Assembly (NCBI RefSeq): GCF_008973465.1
Contig: NZ_WBXN01000004.1
Location: forward strand, 1 to 64,000
Direction: 5' to 3'
From: Streptomyces sp. SS1-1
GTDB lineage: Bacteria; Actinomycetota; Actinomycetes; Streptomycetales; Streptomycetaceae
DNA: 64,000 nucleotides
Part shown: one piece after another, positions 14,239 through 23,798 of the stretch
Layout: each line of letters opens with the position of its first letter
Position numbering within the stretch: the first letter of the stretch is position 1
The notes under the pieces: generated by a model
What the model saw: only the letters and a program-made list of their open reading frames with translations
Told to the model about the DNA's origin: nothing
The model's database searches: none
Position numbers and translations under genes: made by a program

Positions 14239-16125
14239 GTGACGACTCTCCCCACTCCCACGCAGGAACACGATCCCAGCGCACTGCGGCACCGGCTCGT
14301 CGATCAGCTCCTCGCGGCCGGCCACGTCCGCACGGCCACTGTCGAGGCCGCCCTGCGCAACGTTCCCCGCCATGCTTTCGCACCAGAAGTAGCCGTGCAG
14401 ACCGCGTACGCCGATGACATCATCCCCACCCGTGACGCACCCGACGGCCGGATCAGCAGCTCCGTCAGCGCACCGTGGCTGCAGGCCGTAATGCTCGAAG
14501 CAGCCCGCATCCAGCGGAACGACCGTGTCCTGGAGATCGGCTCCGGCGGTTACAACGCCGCCTTGATCGCCGAACTGGTCGGCCCGACCGGACAGGTCAC
14601 CACCGTCGACATCGACCCAGAAGTCACCGACCGCGCCGCCCGCTTCCTCGCCGCCGCCGGATACGACCGTGTCCATGTACTCACCGCGGACGCCGAACAT
14701 CTGCCCGCCGATGTCGTCCCCGAAGGCGGCTTCGACGCGGTGATCGTCACGGTCGACACCTGGGATCTGCCGTGGATCACCACGGTCGCGGAGGGTGGAC
14801 GCCTCGTCGCCCCGCTGCGTCTCCACCAGTACGTTTGGTCTATCGGGTTCACGAAGCGCGACGGTGCGCTCATCAGTGAGGAGCCGCTCACCGTGTGCGG
14901 CTTCGTCCCCATGCAGGGCGCCGGCGCATGGGAGCCGAATCTCCGCACCGTCCCAGGCTGCGGCATCCGCCTTGCCTTTGAGGACGCAACGCCCATGTCC
15001 GTCGACCAATTGTCACCCGCCTTCGACAGGGCGCCCTCAACGGTCCGCACGCACGTCACCGTCCGAGGTGAGGAACCCTTCGACTCTCTCACCCTGTATC
15101 TGGCCGGCGCTCTCCCCGGCTTCTGCCGCCTGTCCGTCGACCCGGACCACCACACCGGCCTCATCAGTCCCCCACCCCCGCACTGGCCCGGCGCGGCCAT
15201 GGTCCGTGGGACGTCTCTCGCCCGTCTGGCGCACGAACGGATCGGAGACGACGACGGAGGTCTCTACGAGTTCGTCATTCACGGCTACGGACCAAGCGGT
15301 CACGTCGCAGCCACAGAAATGGCCGAGCGAGTCCAGCACTGGCAGCGCAACCACCGCGCCGGACTCTACCCGCGCATCACAGTCCAACCCAAGGACGCCA
15401 CCGAACCGACCGGCGCCTCTTCCGACGGCCTGCACGTGTTCCATAAGAACCACACGCGGATCAAGATCGACTGGACCGTCGTTCCTGAGGAAGCAGCGTC
15501 TGCAGCCCTTGCCGACGCCCAGGATCATCCAGCTCGCTCGCGAAGCGGTCGAGTGGCGACCGCGCCGTCCACCGCCGACTACTGGGAGCCGCTCTGGGCC
15601 GGCGGACGCCGGTGCCGCCAGGTCACCACCACTGAGGCAGCGCTGCTGGCCGACCATGTCGGACCGGGCCACGGACGCCCGGCACTCGACATCGGCACCG
15701 GCGAGGGTTCACTCGCCCGCCACCTTCACCAGCTCGGTTACCGCACCATCGGCATCGACTTCGCGCCCAGCGCCATCGCCGCGGCCCGCAACACCCAGCA
15801 GGGCGACGGGCCGGCCTGGCACCTGATGGATATCGTCTCCGACGACCTCACCGCGCTGCCGGATGCCGCGTACGCGGTCGTCACCTGCCGCCTGGTCTAC
15901 CGGTGGATCGACGACAAGGGGGCCTTCCTCGACCGCGTCCGACAAGTCCTGGCGCCCGACGGAACCTTCTGGGTCGTCACCGAACTCTCCGGCCGCCGTA
16001 AGAAGGACGATCCGTACAGGCGCCTCGGGATCACACCCGCCGAAGCCGAAATCCTCACCGCGGGCTGGTCGGTCGTTCGCACCACCGATCTCGACGTGCT
16101 GCGCTGCTATGCACTCCAACCGTGA
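14239..16125 (+). CDS. two-domain methyltransferase: PCMT-like (FxLD-system type) fused to a class I SAM methyltransferase
   Basis: The 628-residue protein joins two methyltransferases. The N-terminal part (about 1-390) follows the protein-L-isoaspartate-methyltransferase-like family used in FxLD-type lanthipeptide systems: LRHRLVDQLLAAGHVRTATV, PRHAFAPEVAVQTAYADDII, and the SAM motif VLEIGSGGYNAALIAELVGP with TTVDIDPEV. The C-terminal part (about 435-628) is a complete class I methyltransferase: ALDIGTGEGSLARHLHQLGY, TIGIDFAPSAIAAARN, VVTCRLVYRWIDDKGAFLDR. The GTG at 14239 is preferred, eight bases after GAAAGGA. No precursor peptide, LanB or LanC gene is visible nearby, so it may be an orphan. 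A truncated third methyltransferase follows directly. Confidence 0.82.
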   Translation: MTTLPTPTQEHDPSALRHRLVDQLLAAGHVRTATVEAALRNVPRHAFAPEVAVQTAYADDIIPTRDAPDGRISSSVSAPWLQAVMLEAARIQRNDRVLEIGSGGYNAALIAELVGPTGQVTTVDIDPEVTDRAARFLAAAGYDRVHVLTADAEHLPADVVPEGGFDAVIVTVDTWDLPWITTVAEGGRLVAPLRLHQYVWSIGFTKRDGALISEEPLTVCGFVPMQGAGAWEPNLRTVPGCGIRLAFEDATPMSVDQLSPAFDRAPSTVRTHVTVRGEEPFDSLTLYLAGALPGFCRLSVDPDHHTGLISPPPPHWPGAAMVRGTSLARLAHERIGDDDGGLYEFVIHGYGPSGHVAATEMAERVQHWQRNHRAGLYPRITVQPKDATEPTGASSDGLHVFHKNHTRIKIDWTVVPEEAASAALADAQDHPARSRSGRVATAPSTADYWEPLWAGGRRCRQVTTTEAALLADHVGPGHGRPALDIGTGEGSLARHLHQLGYRTIGIDFAPSAIAAARNTQQGDGPAWHLMDIVSDDLTALPDAAYAVVTCRLVYRWIDDKGAFLDRVRQVLAPDGTFWVVTELSGRRKKDDPYRRLGITPAEAEILTAGWSVVRTTDLDVLRCYALQP

Positions 16126-16138
16126 ATTGAGCACGAGG

Positions 16139-16210
16139 GTGGACGCTTTGGACACCGAACATCAGACCCGCCACGCCTGGAACATCTATGGAAAGCACCA
16201 CCTGGAGCGG
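16139..16210 (+). pseudogene. N-terminal remnant of a second class I methyltransferase
   Basis: Just 13 bp after the fused methyltransferase stop, a GTG opens a frame reading VDALDTEHQTRHAWNIYGKH then HLERSTPYRK. The RHAWNIYGKHHL start is characteristic of actinobacterial SAM methyltransferases that accompany the FxLD-type enzymes. After about 24 codons the similarity ends and no SAM motif follows. The rest of the gene has been lost. Confidence 0.55.
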
Positions 16211-16333
16211 TCCACCCCCTACCGCAAGCGGACCGGATCAGCTGGTGCCCCGCGGCGAACGGGACCGGGGGCGCCTTGTCCCGGCCCGCCCCCGAAGGCA
16301 CACGCCAGTGAGATCCTCGCGGACGCCGGCTAG

Positions 16334-16513
16334 CACTCCGCGTGGAACGACGCCTGGGACGGCACCGATGGCGAGCAGCAGGACGTCGTGTACGACCCGC
16401 TCCGTGAGGACAGCGCCCTGCTCGTTGGCTAGGAGACGGCCGAGCGAGGCGGCGACACCGGCGCAGGTCAGCATATCGACATGGCCTGGTACTTCCTCGA
16501 CGAGAAGTGCTGA
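16334..16513 (+). pseudogene. coding relic with internal stop
   Basis: A frame reading HSAWNDAWDGTDGEQQDVVY and DPLREDSALLVG meets a TAG at 16430-16432. It then continues in the same frame with ETAERGGDTGAGQHIDMAWY and FLDEKC before a TGA at 16511-16513. The acidic composition and codon use look coding on both sides of the TAG. No start or family is recognised. It is probably the tail of a decayed gene in this island-like stretch. Confidence 0.35.
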
Positions 16514-16679
16514 GCCACCCTGGGTACCTCACGGAGACCGAGCCCCCACCGCGCGATCCCCTGTCGCGAAGAGGCTGCTCCACTGTGCGGGGCGTCGTCG
16601 TCGGCGAACTTGACGCGGTTGGCTGTTGTGCGCGGTGGGCGGCTGGAACGGGGCGGCGGCGTGCGAATCCGGCTTTGGA

Positions 16680-17315
16680 TCAGCCTGGTCGTTCGGAGGC
16701 ATAGCGGGCGAGGGTGGTCTCTACCGCTTGCTCGACGACGTAGCGGACGTCGGAGGCTGTGGGGTTCCAGTCGGTCAACAGCATGCGGGGCCACAGGACG
16801 TAGTTGGAGATCATCCCGAGGAACTGGTTGGCGGCGGTCTCGGCGTCCGGAACGTCGGCGTTGCCGGCCTCGTGCTCCGACTCCAGGTATTGCTGGACAG
16901 AGCTGAAGTAGGGCAGCTTGCCGAGCTGGAACTGCATGCGTCCCAGTTCGGGGAAGCGAGGCAGCTCGGCGATGACGATGCGGAAGAGGGCTGTCATCCG
17001 AGGCCGGCCGATCAGGTCGGCGTAACGGTGGCCGATGGAGGTCAGACCAGAACGCAGATCTCCGGCCTCAGCCCGCGCGACGGCACCGGTGGCGTCCCGC
17101 TGCCATGACTCGGTGACGATGGCTTCGAAGAGGGCTGCCTTGGTGGGGAACTGCTTGAACAAGGTGGACTTCGAGACTGCCGCCCCCTCGGCGATACGCG
17201 CGAGGGACGTGCCGTCGTAACCGTGGTTCAGGAAGAGGTCCGTGGCCGCGGAGATGATCGCCTCCCGCTTTTGCTGGGCTAGGCGACGGTGGTGTGCGGA
17301 GAGCTCTGCTGCCAT
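16680..17315 (-). CDS. TetR-family regulator
   Basis: The product is a complete 211-residue TetR protein. The HTH spans about residues 15-60 (REAIISAATDLFLNHGYDGT, LARIAEGAAVSKSTLFKQFP). A C-terminal ligand domain of normal length includes PRMTALFRIVIAELPRFPEL and the AefR-like tail AANQFLGMISNYVLWPRML. It is divergent from an SDR gene across 146 bp with two good palindromes, one over the SDR promoter. It therefore very likely represses the SDR gene and possibly itself. The ligand is unknown. The gene is intact, unlike most in this stretch. Confidence 0.9.
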   Translation of the reverse strand: MAAELSAHHRRLAQQKREAIISAATDLFLNHGYDGTSLARIAEGAAVSKSTLFKQFPTKAALFEAIVTESWQRDATGAVARAEAGDLRSGLTSIGHRYADLIGRPRMTALFRIVIAELPRFPELGRMQFQLGKLPYFSSVQQYLESEHEAGNADVPDAETAANQFLGMISNYVLWPRMLLTDWNPTASDVRYVVEQAVETTLARYASERPG

Positions 17316-17337
17316 GCATGCAGTATGCCCCAGATCC

Positions 17338-17361
17338 GAGGCGAGTCACTTGACTCGCCTC
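17338..17361. promoter_or_regulatory. TetR operator 1, 24-bp perfect palindrome
   Basis: GAGGCGAGTCA, centre CT, then TGACTCGCCTC. The right half covers the -35 box TTGACT of the plus-strand promoter (17350-17355), whose -10 is TACGCT at 17373-17378 with a 17-bp spacer. Binding here would block the SDR promoter. Core GCGAGTC...GACTCGC is shared with the second site. Confidence 0.8.
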
Positions 17362-17378
17362 TTCGGGCTGCCTACGCT
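17350..17378 (+). promoter_or_regulatory. promoter of the SDR gene
   Basis: TTGACT (17350-17355), 17-bp spacer, TACGCT (17373-17378). The spacing and boxes fit a vegetative sigma factor promoter for the gene starting at 17462. The -35 box lies inside operator 1 and operator 2 lies just downstream of the expected start site. Confidence 0.65.
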
Positions 17379-17389
17379 GCAATGAAAAG

Positions 17390-17407
17390 GCGAGTCAATC
17401 GACTCGC
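17390..17407. promoter_or_regulatory. TetR operator 2
   Basis: GCGAGTC, spacer AATC, GACTCGC: a second copy of the core of operator 1, 46 bp centre to centre from it, downstream of the predicted -10. Two sites flanking a promoter suggest cooperative or looping repression. Confidence 0.75.
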
Positions 17408-17461
17408 ATCTCGTGGCGGTGCCCGATGTCTCTCCGGTGCCGTGTGATGAGGGAGTAGCGG

Positions 17462-18220
17462 ATGACAGCCGACAGGATCGCTTTGGTGACCGGTGCGAAC
17501 CGTGGTCTGGGCCGGAGTACGGCTCTCGCGCTGGCGGCGCGCGGGGCGCGGGTCGTGGTCACCCATCGCGGTGATACGGCAGGGGCCGACGCCATGGCGC
17601 AGCATGTGCAGGCCGCGGGCGGGACCGCCGCTGTCCTGCGTCTCGACATCAGCGACGTCTCCTCTTTCGGAGCCTTCACTTCCGAGCTGAGTGGAGTGCT
17701 TGAGCGGTGGGGGGCTTCGCGGCTCGATATCGTGATCAACAATGCGGGGGTGGGTGTCTTCGGCGCGCTGGAAACTGTCACGACCGACGACTTCGACTCG
17801 GTGTTCGACACGAACGTGCGGGGCCCGTTCTTCCTCATCCAGTCGCTTGTGCCGATGCTGGCGAAGGATGCCCGCGTCATCAACGTCTCGTCGTCGCTGA
17901 CGCGCCACACCAGCGCCGCGACCTCGGTCTACTCCGCCTCGAAGGCCGCCGTCGAGGCTCTGAGCCGCACCCTGGCCGCTGAACTCGGCCCCCGGGGTAT
18001 CCGGGTCAACTCCATTGCCCCGGGGCCGACCGCCACCGACTTCAACGGCGGTGCCATGCGGGATGACGCCGCCATGCGCCAAGGTCTGGCCGGGCAGACC
18101 GCGCTTGGCCGTGTCGGTGAACCCGAGGAGATCGGCGACGCCATCGCCACACTGGCGTCCGACGGCCTGCGCTGGATGACCGCCCAGCGCATCGAGGTCT
18201 CCGGCGGCGCCCTCCTCTGA
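17462..18220 (+). CDS. SDR family oxidoreductase
   Basis: The 252-residue classical SDR shows TGANRGLGRSTALALAARGA at the N-terminus, NNAGVGVFGALETV near residue 95, catalytic Ser in NVSSSL, YSASK near 160, and the C-terminal IEVSGGALL. Arg residues after the glycine motif and an HR pair (VVVTHRGDTAG) suggest NADP(H), which is inference. The ATG follows GAGGGAGTAGCGG. It is controlled by the divergent TetR through two palindromes. TetR/SDR pairs of this type often act in detoxification of carbonyl compounds; no substrate can be named from sequence. Confidence 0.92.
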   Translation: MTADRIALVTGANRGLGRSTALALAARGARVVVTHRGDTAGADAMAQHVQAAGGTAAVLRLDISDVSSFGAFTSELSGVLERWGASRLDIVINNAGVGVFGALETVTTDDFDSVFDTNVRGPFFLIQSLVPMLAKDARVINVSSSLTRHTSAATSVYSASKAAVEALSRTLAAELGPRGIRVNSIAPGPTATDFNGGAMRDDAAMRQGLAGQTALGRVGEPEEIGDAIATLASDGLRWMTAQRIEVSGGALL

Positions 18221-18654
18221 CCGACCAAGCCGCTCAGGCACTACAAGCTCGTGGACTCCACCCCCACCGGCGAGCTGATCCTGGCCCATCGCGCACAACA
18301 CGCACAACACGCACAACACGCGCACTCACAGGGTGGCTGGGGCAACGCAGGCGAGAGTGTCCGTTTTGCGGAAGTGCACTCGGTCGCGCTGCCCTGTCGG
18401 AGCCGGTGCAGCATCCAACGTCCTCGCCCGCGCCGCTTGACTTACATGTCTGGCAGGACTCGATCCATCGTGACCCGGACGAGGGCAGGAGCAACAACCC
18501 TCGCCGTACAGCATGCGCTCGAGCGTGGACGGCTGCGCCTCAACGCGGTCGCACGGGCCTCCCTGCTACGCCCTTCCGCCGAAGTGCCTCCTGCTTACAC
18601 CGTGATCGCAATGTCAGCGGCTGATGCCAGGATCCCGGCGAGACGAGGAGATCA
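18221..18654. other. gene-free stretch with short tandem repeat
   Basis: About 430 bp between the SDR and the next small gene. A plus-strand frame KPLRHYKLVDSTPTGELILA at 18230-18290 looks like a coding scrap and runs into a 9-bp tandem repeat. Nothing else with coding character is seen. Confidence 0.4.
18293..18325. repeat. 9-bp tandem repeat
   Basis: Three exact copies of GCACAACAC at 18293-18319, followed by a partial GCGCAC. Too short for a CRISPR. It is a likely site of slipped-strand change. Confidence 0.7.
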
Positions 18655-18923
18655 ATGTGGGCACCGGGGACACTGGCCCCCGAAGGAGAAGAAGCGGTGG
18701 CCGCCGCACTCATTGCGGCCCAATGTCCTGGAGGTGACCCCCCGATGATCTTCGGGCGCTCGTGGACGAGACCCTCGCCCGCGTCATCAGCGACTGGGCC
18801 GGGTCCGCCTCGAACTGGGTCGACCCGGCGGACGCGAAGCCGTGGCGCGCCAACCTCGCCCGCCTCCGTACAGTCCTTGCCCCGCCTCAACCGTCCAGCC
18901 CGCGGTTCGATGTCCAGCCATGA
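18655..18923 (+). pseudogene. small hypothetical gene, one base short in a C run
   Basis: An ATG at 18655 with GACGAGGAGATCA upstream opens MWAPGTLAPEGEEAVAAALI then AAQCPGGDPP. In another frame the sequence continues DDLRALVDETLARVISDWAG, SASNWVDPADAKPWRANLAR and LRTVLAPPQPSSPRFDVQP with a TGA at 18921-18923. The frames meet at a run of six C near 18738-18744; a seventh C would give one 89-residue protein. Codon use is good throughout. It is most simply a real small gene with a homopolymer sequencing error or a fresh indel. The family is not recognised. Confidence 0.55.
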
Positions 18924-18972
18924 CAGAACGTCACTCGGCACACGCCTCACCTGACGCCCGCAGCCGCGGCTG

Positions 18973-19575
18973 TCAGCCGCGCGGGCTACGACGGGAGCGT
19001 AGCGCCAGCACCAAGCACGCCACGGTCGCCGCGACGGCGAGTGAGGCGGGCAGCCGTGCCCATGCGGTCTGCGCCACGGGCGCCTGGGCGACGAGCAGGA
19101 CCACCGCGGTCGCTGCGGCGGCTGTCAGTGCGGGTGCCGCCCGGGGGTAGCCGGCCGGGGCCGTGACGCCGGCCGTCCATGGGTCGGTGGCCAGCAGGTA
19201 GGCGAGCAGCAGGGCGGCGACGCAAGCCACCAGCCAGAAGGGCGGGCCGGTGATGGCGGTGACCGCGATCGCCGCTGCCGGTAGCACGGTCGTCCTGCGG
19301 CGGGCCGCCAGGACCCGCCAGTGAGTGGACGTCCGTACGGGACGGGTGTCGACCATCGGTGCGGCCCACCACGCGGCCAGCGCCGCCCCCACGACCAGCG
19401 TCTTGACCAGCGGCGACGCGTGCAGCGCGGCCGGTGGGTCGCAGGCGGCGACGGCGAGGGCCGTCCCGAGGAGGCGGTCCGTGACGCGGGACGTGAGACG
19501 GGTGAGGAGGCGGGCGAGCGGGCTGTCCGGCGAGGCCGTGTCCGCACGGGCGGTCCGGACGTGTTCGGCGGTCAC
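18973..19575 (-). CDS. multi-pass membrane protein at the end of the MoxR operon
   Basis: The 200-residue protein has about five hydrophobic segments, among them LVKTLVVGAALAAWWAAPMV, ITGPPFWLVACVAALLLAYL, APALTAAAATAVVLLVAQAP and ASLAVAATVACLVLALRS. Its GTG start at 19575 overlaps the DUF58 stop by four bases (GTGA), so it is translated with the operon. No named domain is recognised. As the last gene of a MoxR-DUF58-DUF4129 cluster it is probably a membrane component of that system, by context only. Confidence 0.75.
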   Translation of the reverse strand: MTAEHVRTARADTASPDSPLARLLTRLTSRVTDRLLGTALAVAACDPPAALHASPLVKTLVVGAALAAWWAAPMVDTRPVRTSTHWRVLAARRRTTVLPAAAIAVTAITGPPFWLVACVAALLLAYLLATDPWTAGVTAPAGYPRAAPALTAAAATAVVLLVAQAPVAQTAWARLPASLAVAATVACLVLALRSRRSPRG

Positions 19576-20920
19576 CGGGATCCCCCGTGGATGCGGGTCC
19601 GCAGCAGCGGCGCGAGAGTCAGGTCGAGGCTTTCACCGGGCCGGCGTGCGACGACCGCGATGCCGCGCTCCACCAGGGCGAAGCGCATCGCGTCCCGGTC
19701 GGCCCGCCACAGTCGTAGGGCCAGTTCGCCTTCGGTGTCGCCGGGTTCCACGACTGGCTCGCCCGCGGGGATCTCGACGACGACCATCGGGTTGGCCCGC
19801 CCGCGTACCTGGTGCAGGACGTCGAAGATCCGCTGGTCCGTCAGTGGCGTCATGACGTACACCAGCGCTCCTTCCGGCAGCGCGGGCGGCGGGAGCAGCC
19901 CGAGCCCCTCCGCGCGGTGGGTGCGGTCCTTGCGGACCTCCAGCACGCTCTCGACGATGCGGTAGAAGTACCCGGGGCCGGTGCCCGGTTGCAGCCAGCG
20001 GGTCGTGCCGCCGACCGACACGACGCCGACCCGGTCATGGGTGCGCAGGTAGGCGCGGACCAGCCCGGCGGCGGCCCGGAAGGTCTCGTCGAGCGAGGAC
20101 GCGCCGGTGACCGGGGCGACGACGTCGGCGAGGACGTCGAGCAGCACCACGGTGTCGGCCGCGCGCTCCGCGGCGAACTGGTGCACCTGCAGGGACCCGC
20201 GCCGGGTGGTGGCGGGCCAGTGGATCCGCCGCTGCCGTTCGCCGCGTACATACGGGTGCACGCCGGTGACCTCGACGCCCTCGCCGCGCTGCACGGCGGT
20301 GTGCTCGCCGAGGCGTTGCGGCAGGCGGACCGGGATCGGGGTGAGGCCGGCGTGTCCGGGCAGGGGGAACACGGAGATCTCACCGAGGTCCGCCCGCACG
20401 GTGCGCCGCGCCAGGCCGCCTTCGTCGTAGACGTCGACGTCGACCGTGCCGAGCGTCCAGCGGCCCCAGCGCCGCGCGGTCAGGACGAGATCGACATGGT
20501 GCGCGCCGACCGCGAGATGGTCGAGATGGACCCCGTGGCCGAGGGTGATGCCGGGGTCCAGGCGGCCTGCCTCACCGTCGTGGGAGACGGCGATCCGCAC
20601 CTTCACCCGTTCGCCCTCGAAGAGCCGCCGCGGCTCCACCTCGGTCTCGGCCGTCACCGCGTGCGGGCGCGGCCCGGCCGGCAGGGCGAGGGCGAGGGCG
20701 AGCAGCACCAGGGGCGGCGTGGCGAGAGCGAGGACCCAGGGGTTCCCGGTGACGAGGGCGGCGATCAGCGCGACGACGGCCAACGTGCCCAACCGCAGGG
20801 CGCGTTCACTCGCGCGCAGGCCGGGCGGAGGGGCCGGCGGTGGCTGGGCGGTCACGTCGTGACGGCCGACCAGGGCCCGGCGCACGGCGGCGGCCGCCCT
20901 GTGGTCCGGGACGCGTTCCG

Positions 20921-20924
<4 letters not shown>
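19572..20924 (-). CDS. DUF58 domain protein of MoxR cluster
   Basis: The 450-residue protein begins at the ATG at 20924, which overlaps the moxR stop (ATGA). Two adjacent hydrophobic helices (residues about 45-85) anchor it to the membrane. After a beta-rich region comes the DUF58 signature GVHPYVRGERQRRIHWPATT followed by RRGSLQVHQF, then a von Willebrand A-like fold (TVVLLDVLADV) with weak metal-site residues. In known clusters the MoxR ATPase acts as a chaperone for vWA/DUF58 proteins. The exact client here is unknown. An upstream in-frame extension antisense to moxR was not accepted. Confidence 0.88.
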
Positions 20925-21931
<1,007 letters not shown>

Positions 21932-22012
21932 GGTCGGTTCCTCACGGTACGGGGGTCGGGTTGGGGGGACTTGCGGCGGGGGCTGTGGGCGGGCCGGCCG
22001 TGGCCCCGCCGG

Positions 22013-22549
22013 TCACAGGGCTTCCAGGCGGTCGAGCAGGGAGCGCAGGACGGCCTCGGGGAGCGTGGGCCGCGGAGCGGGCGCGCCGGGATCGATCCAC
22101 GGCCACAGTTCGACTCCGACCAGTGCGCGGGCGCGCTGCGGGTCCCGGTACATCGCCACGCCGTGCCGTTCTGCCAGCCGGGCGGCGAAGAGCCGCTGCA
22201 ACTGCGGCCGCATGACCGTGTCGAGGTGCGTGTCGCCGTCGTCCGCGAGAGTGTGCGACACGATACGCCTCCAGCCGCCGAGGGCCGGTGCCCGGCCGTC
22301 CAACAGGCGTACCGGCCTGCGATGGCCGCTGTCCTGGGCGTCGCCTCCCGCGGCGTAGCGCACCAGGGCGAGCGCGGCAGCGGTGATGAGGGCGAGGCCG
22401 GTGGCGGCCGCGGCGGCGCCGTCGGCCAGGGCGAGCAGCACCTCGGTCGCGACCGCTACGGTGCCCAGGACGGCCAGCGAGTGGCGGAGCGAACCGGGCT
22501 CGGACAGCACGGAGTCGGCCAGGGCCCGGATCCGGGCGGGCGCCTTCAC
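22013..22549 (-). CDS. membrane protein of MoxR cluster, unknown domain
   Basis: The 178-residue product starts at a GTG (22549) overlapping the stop of the DUF4129 gene (GTGA). Two hydrophobic helices lie at about residues 25-65 (HSLAVLGTVAVATEVLLALA, TGLALITAAALALVRYAAGG). A basic cytoplasmic C-terminal domain includes LFAARLAERHGVAMYRDPQR and LWPWIDPGAPAPRPTLPEAV. The short form and position match unnamed genes in actinobacterial MoxR clusters. Function unknown; coupling argues for a shared complex. Confidence 0.8.
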   Translation of the reverse strand: MKAPARIRALADSVLSEPGSLRHSLAVLGTVAVATEVLLALADGAAAAATGLALITAAALALVRYAAGGDAQDSGHRRPVRLLDGRAPALGGWRRIVSHTLADDGDTHLDTVMRPQLQRLFAARLAERHGVAMYRDPQRARALVGVELWPWIDPGAPAPRPTLPEAVLRSLLDRLEAL

Positions 22550-23535
22550 GAGGTACCCGCCACGGCCTCGGACTCCGAGGCCCGGGCGCGCAGGCCGTCG
22601 GCGATCTCGGCGAGCGCGGCGGCGGCGCGGTCGCGGTGGCCGGTGTCCATCGGGTGCGTGGAGTAACGGGCCTCGCGGAACAGCGCGGTGAGCCTGGCGG
22701 CCGCCGCCTCTGTGGGCAGGCCCCGGGCGACGGCACGCTCCAGCAGGTCCTGCGGGCTGTCCGCGGCACGCCGGGTCACGCCGGAGTCGGCGAGCGACTC
22801 CTCCATGGCTGCGTAGCAGGCGATGACGGCTGCGCGGGCGTCGGTTCCGTCCAGCAGGGCACGGCGTCCGGAGTCCACGGCCTGGACCAGGCGTTCGCGC
22901 TCGTCGTCGAGCGTGGCGTACGTCGCCGTGGCCCCGGGCGCCAACGGCCGGGTCAGGTGCCGCCACAGACGCAGCCCGGCGATCACGACGACCAGGACCA
23001 GCAGGGCGATGCCGAGACCCAGCAGGACGCGTGTCAGCCCCAGGTCCAGGCCGCCGCCGGGGTTTCCGGCATCCCGTGGGGGTGGCAGGGTGCGCGCGGG
23101 GTCCTGCGGGGGGCTTGGGAACGGTGACGCGTTGAGACCGTCGTCCACGCCGGGCCCGTGGCCGTCGCCTGACGAAGCGAACCGGTGCAGGAGCAGGATG
23201 AGCAGCGGGACGACCAGCGTCGCTCCCAGCAGGCCGCGGCTCATGGCGTCGGTCACCCGCTCGCGCACCGGGTCGAGTTCGCCGGCGGCCTCGACCCGCT
23301 GCCGGTACTCCTCGCGCAGCCACAAGCCACCGAAGAAGGCGAGCAGGGCGAGGCCGAACACGACGACGGGGTTGCCGCCGAGCGGCCCGCTGCCCTCGGC
23401 CAGCAGGCTCGCGCCGGGGCGCAACAGCAGTGCCGCCAGGGACAGTCCGGCCACCACCAGCACCGCCAGCGCGGCCTGTACGACGCCGATCGCGCGGTGC
23501 CGTCGTCGCCCGCCCGCCGTGTGCCGCAGCCTCAC
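22546..23535 (-). CDS. DUF4129 domain membrane protein, first gene of MoxR operon
   Basis: The start is set at the GTG at 23535, ten bases after GAGGGAGGGG; an in-frame start at 23622 would add a hydrophilic, family-unlike leader. The 329-residue protein has helices near residues 15-40, 50-70, 105-130 and 175-200. A soluble C-terminus carries the DUF4129 pattern AAVIACYAAMEESLADSGVT, DSPQDLLERAVARGLPTEAA and LTALFREARYSTHPM. DUF4129 often accompanies transglutaminase-like proteins and MoxR/DUF58; no transglutaminase gene is present here. It heads a five-gene overlapping operon down to 18,973. Confidence 0.85.
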   Translation of the reverse strand: MRLRHTAGGRRRHRAIGVVQAALAVLVVAGLSLAALLLRPGASLLAEGSGPLGGNPVVVFGLALLAFFGGLWLREEYRQRVEAAGELDPVRERVTDAMSRGLLGATLVVPLLILLLHRFASSGDGHGPGVDDGLNASPFPSPPQDPARTLPPPRDAGNPGGGLDLGLTRVLLGLGIALLVLVVVIAGLRLWRHLTRPLAPGATATYATLDDERERLVQAVDSGRRALLDGTDARAAVIACYAAMEESLADSGVTRRAADSPQDLLERAVARGLPTEAAAARLTALFREARYSTHPMDTGHRDRAAAALAEIADGLRARASESEAVAGTS

Positions 23536-23742
23536 GCCGCCCCCTCCCTCGTGATCGGCCAGGTCATGCGGGCTGTCCCCGGTCACCTGTGGCCGGTCCC
23601 CGACTTGACGCAATCCTGACATGGCGAGGTGCGCTGCTCATTGCCGAGTGCCTGCCGGAACTGCTCCACCGCTACCTCGGTGTCGGTGATGACGGCGGCC
23701 ACCTCGGTCCGGTCCCGCAGGTCGCGCGGGGGCGAGCGCCCG

Positions 23743-23798
23743 GCGCACCCGCACACCCGCGCACCCGCACACCCGCACACCCGCACACCCGCACACCG
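23743..23798. repeat. 8-bp tandem repeat (ACCCGCAC)
   Basis: About six to seven imperfect copies of ACCCGCAC run up to the stop of the glycerophosphotransferase gene. The repeat lies in the gene-free 23,536-23,798 interval. It could change length by slippage and so alter the 3' end of the adjacent gene; otherwise nothing is seen in this interval. Confidence 0.7.

Noticed and set aside
18293-18325. Possible CRISPR array
   Set aside because: Only three contiguous 9-bp copies without spacers.
23583-23786. Short minus-strand gene upstream of the repeat
   Set aside because: Its N-terminal codons are the ACCCGCAC repeat (CGCAG...); only a small scrap (EVAAVITDTEVAVEQF) looks coding and cannot be assigned.
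23743-23798. Possible CRISPR array
   Set aside because: The 8-bp units are contiguous with no spacers; it is a microsatellite.
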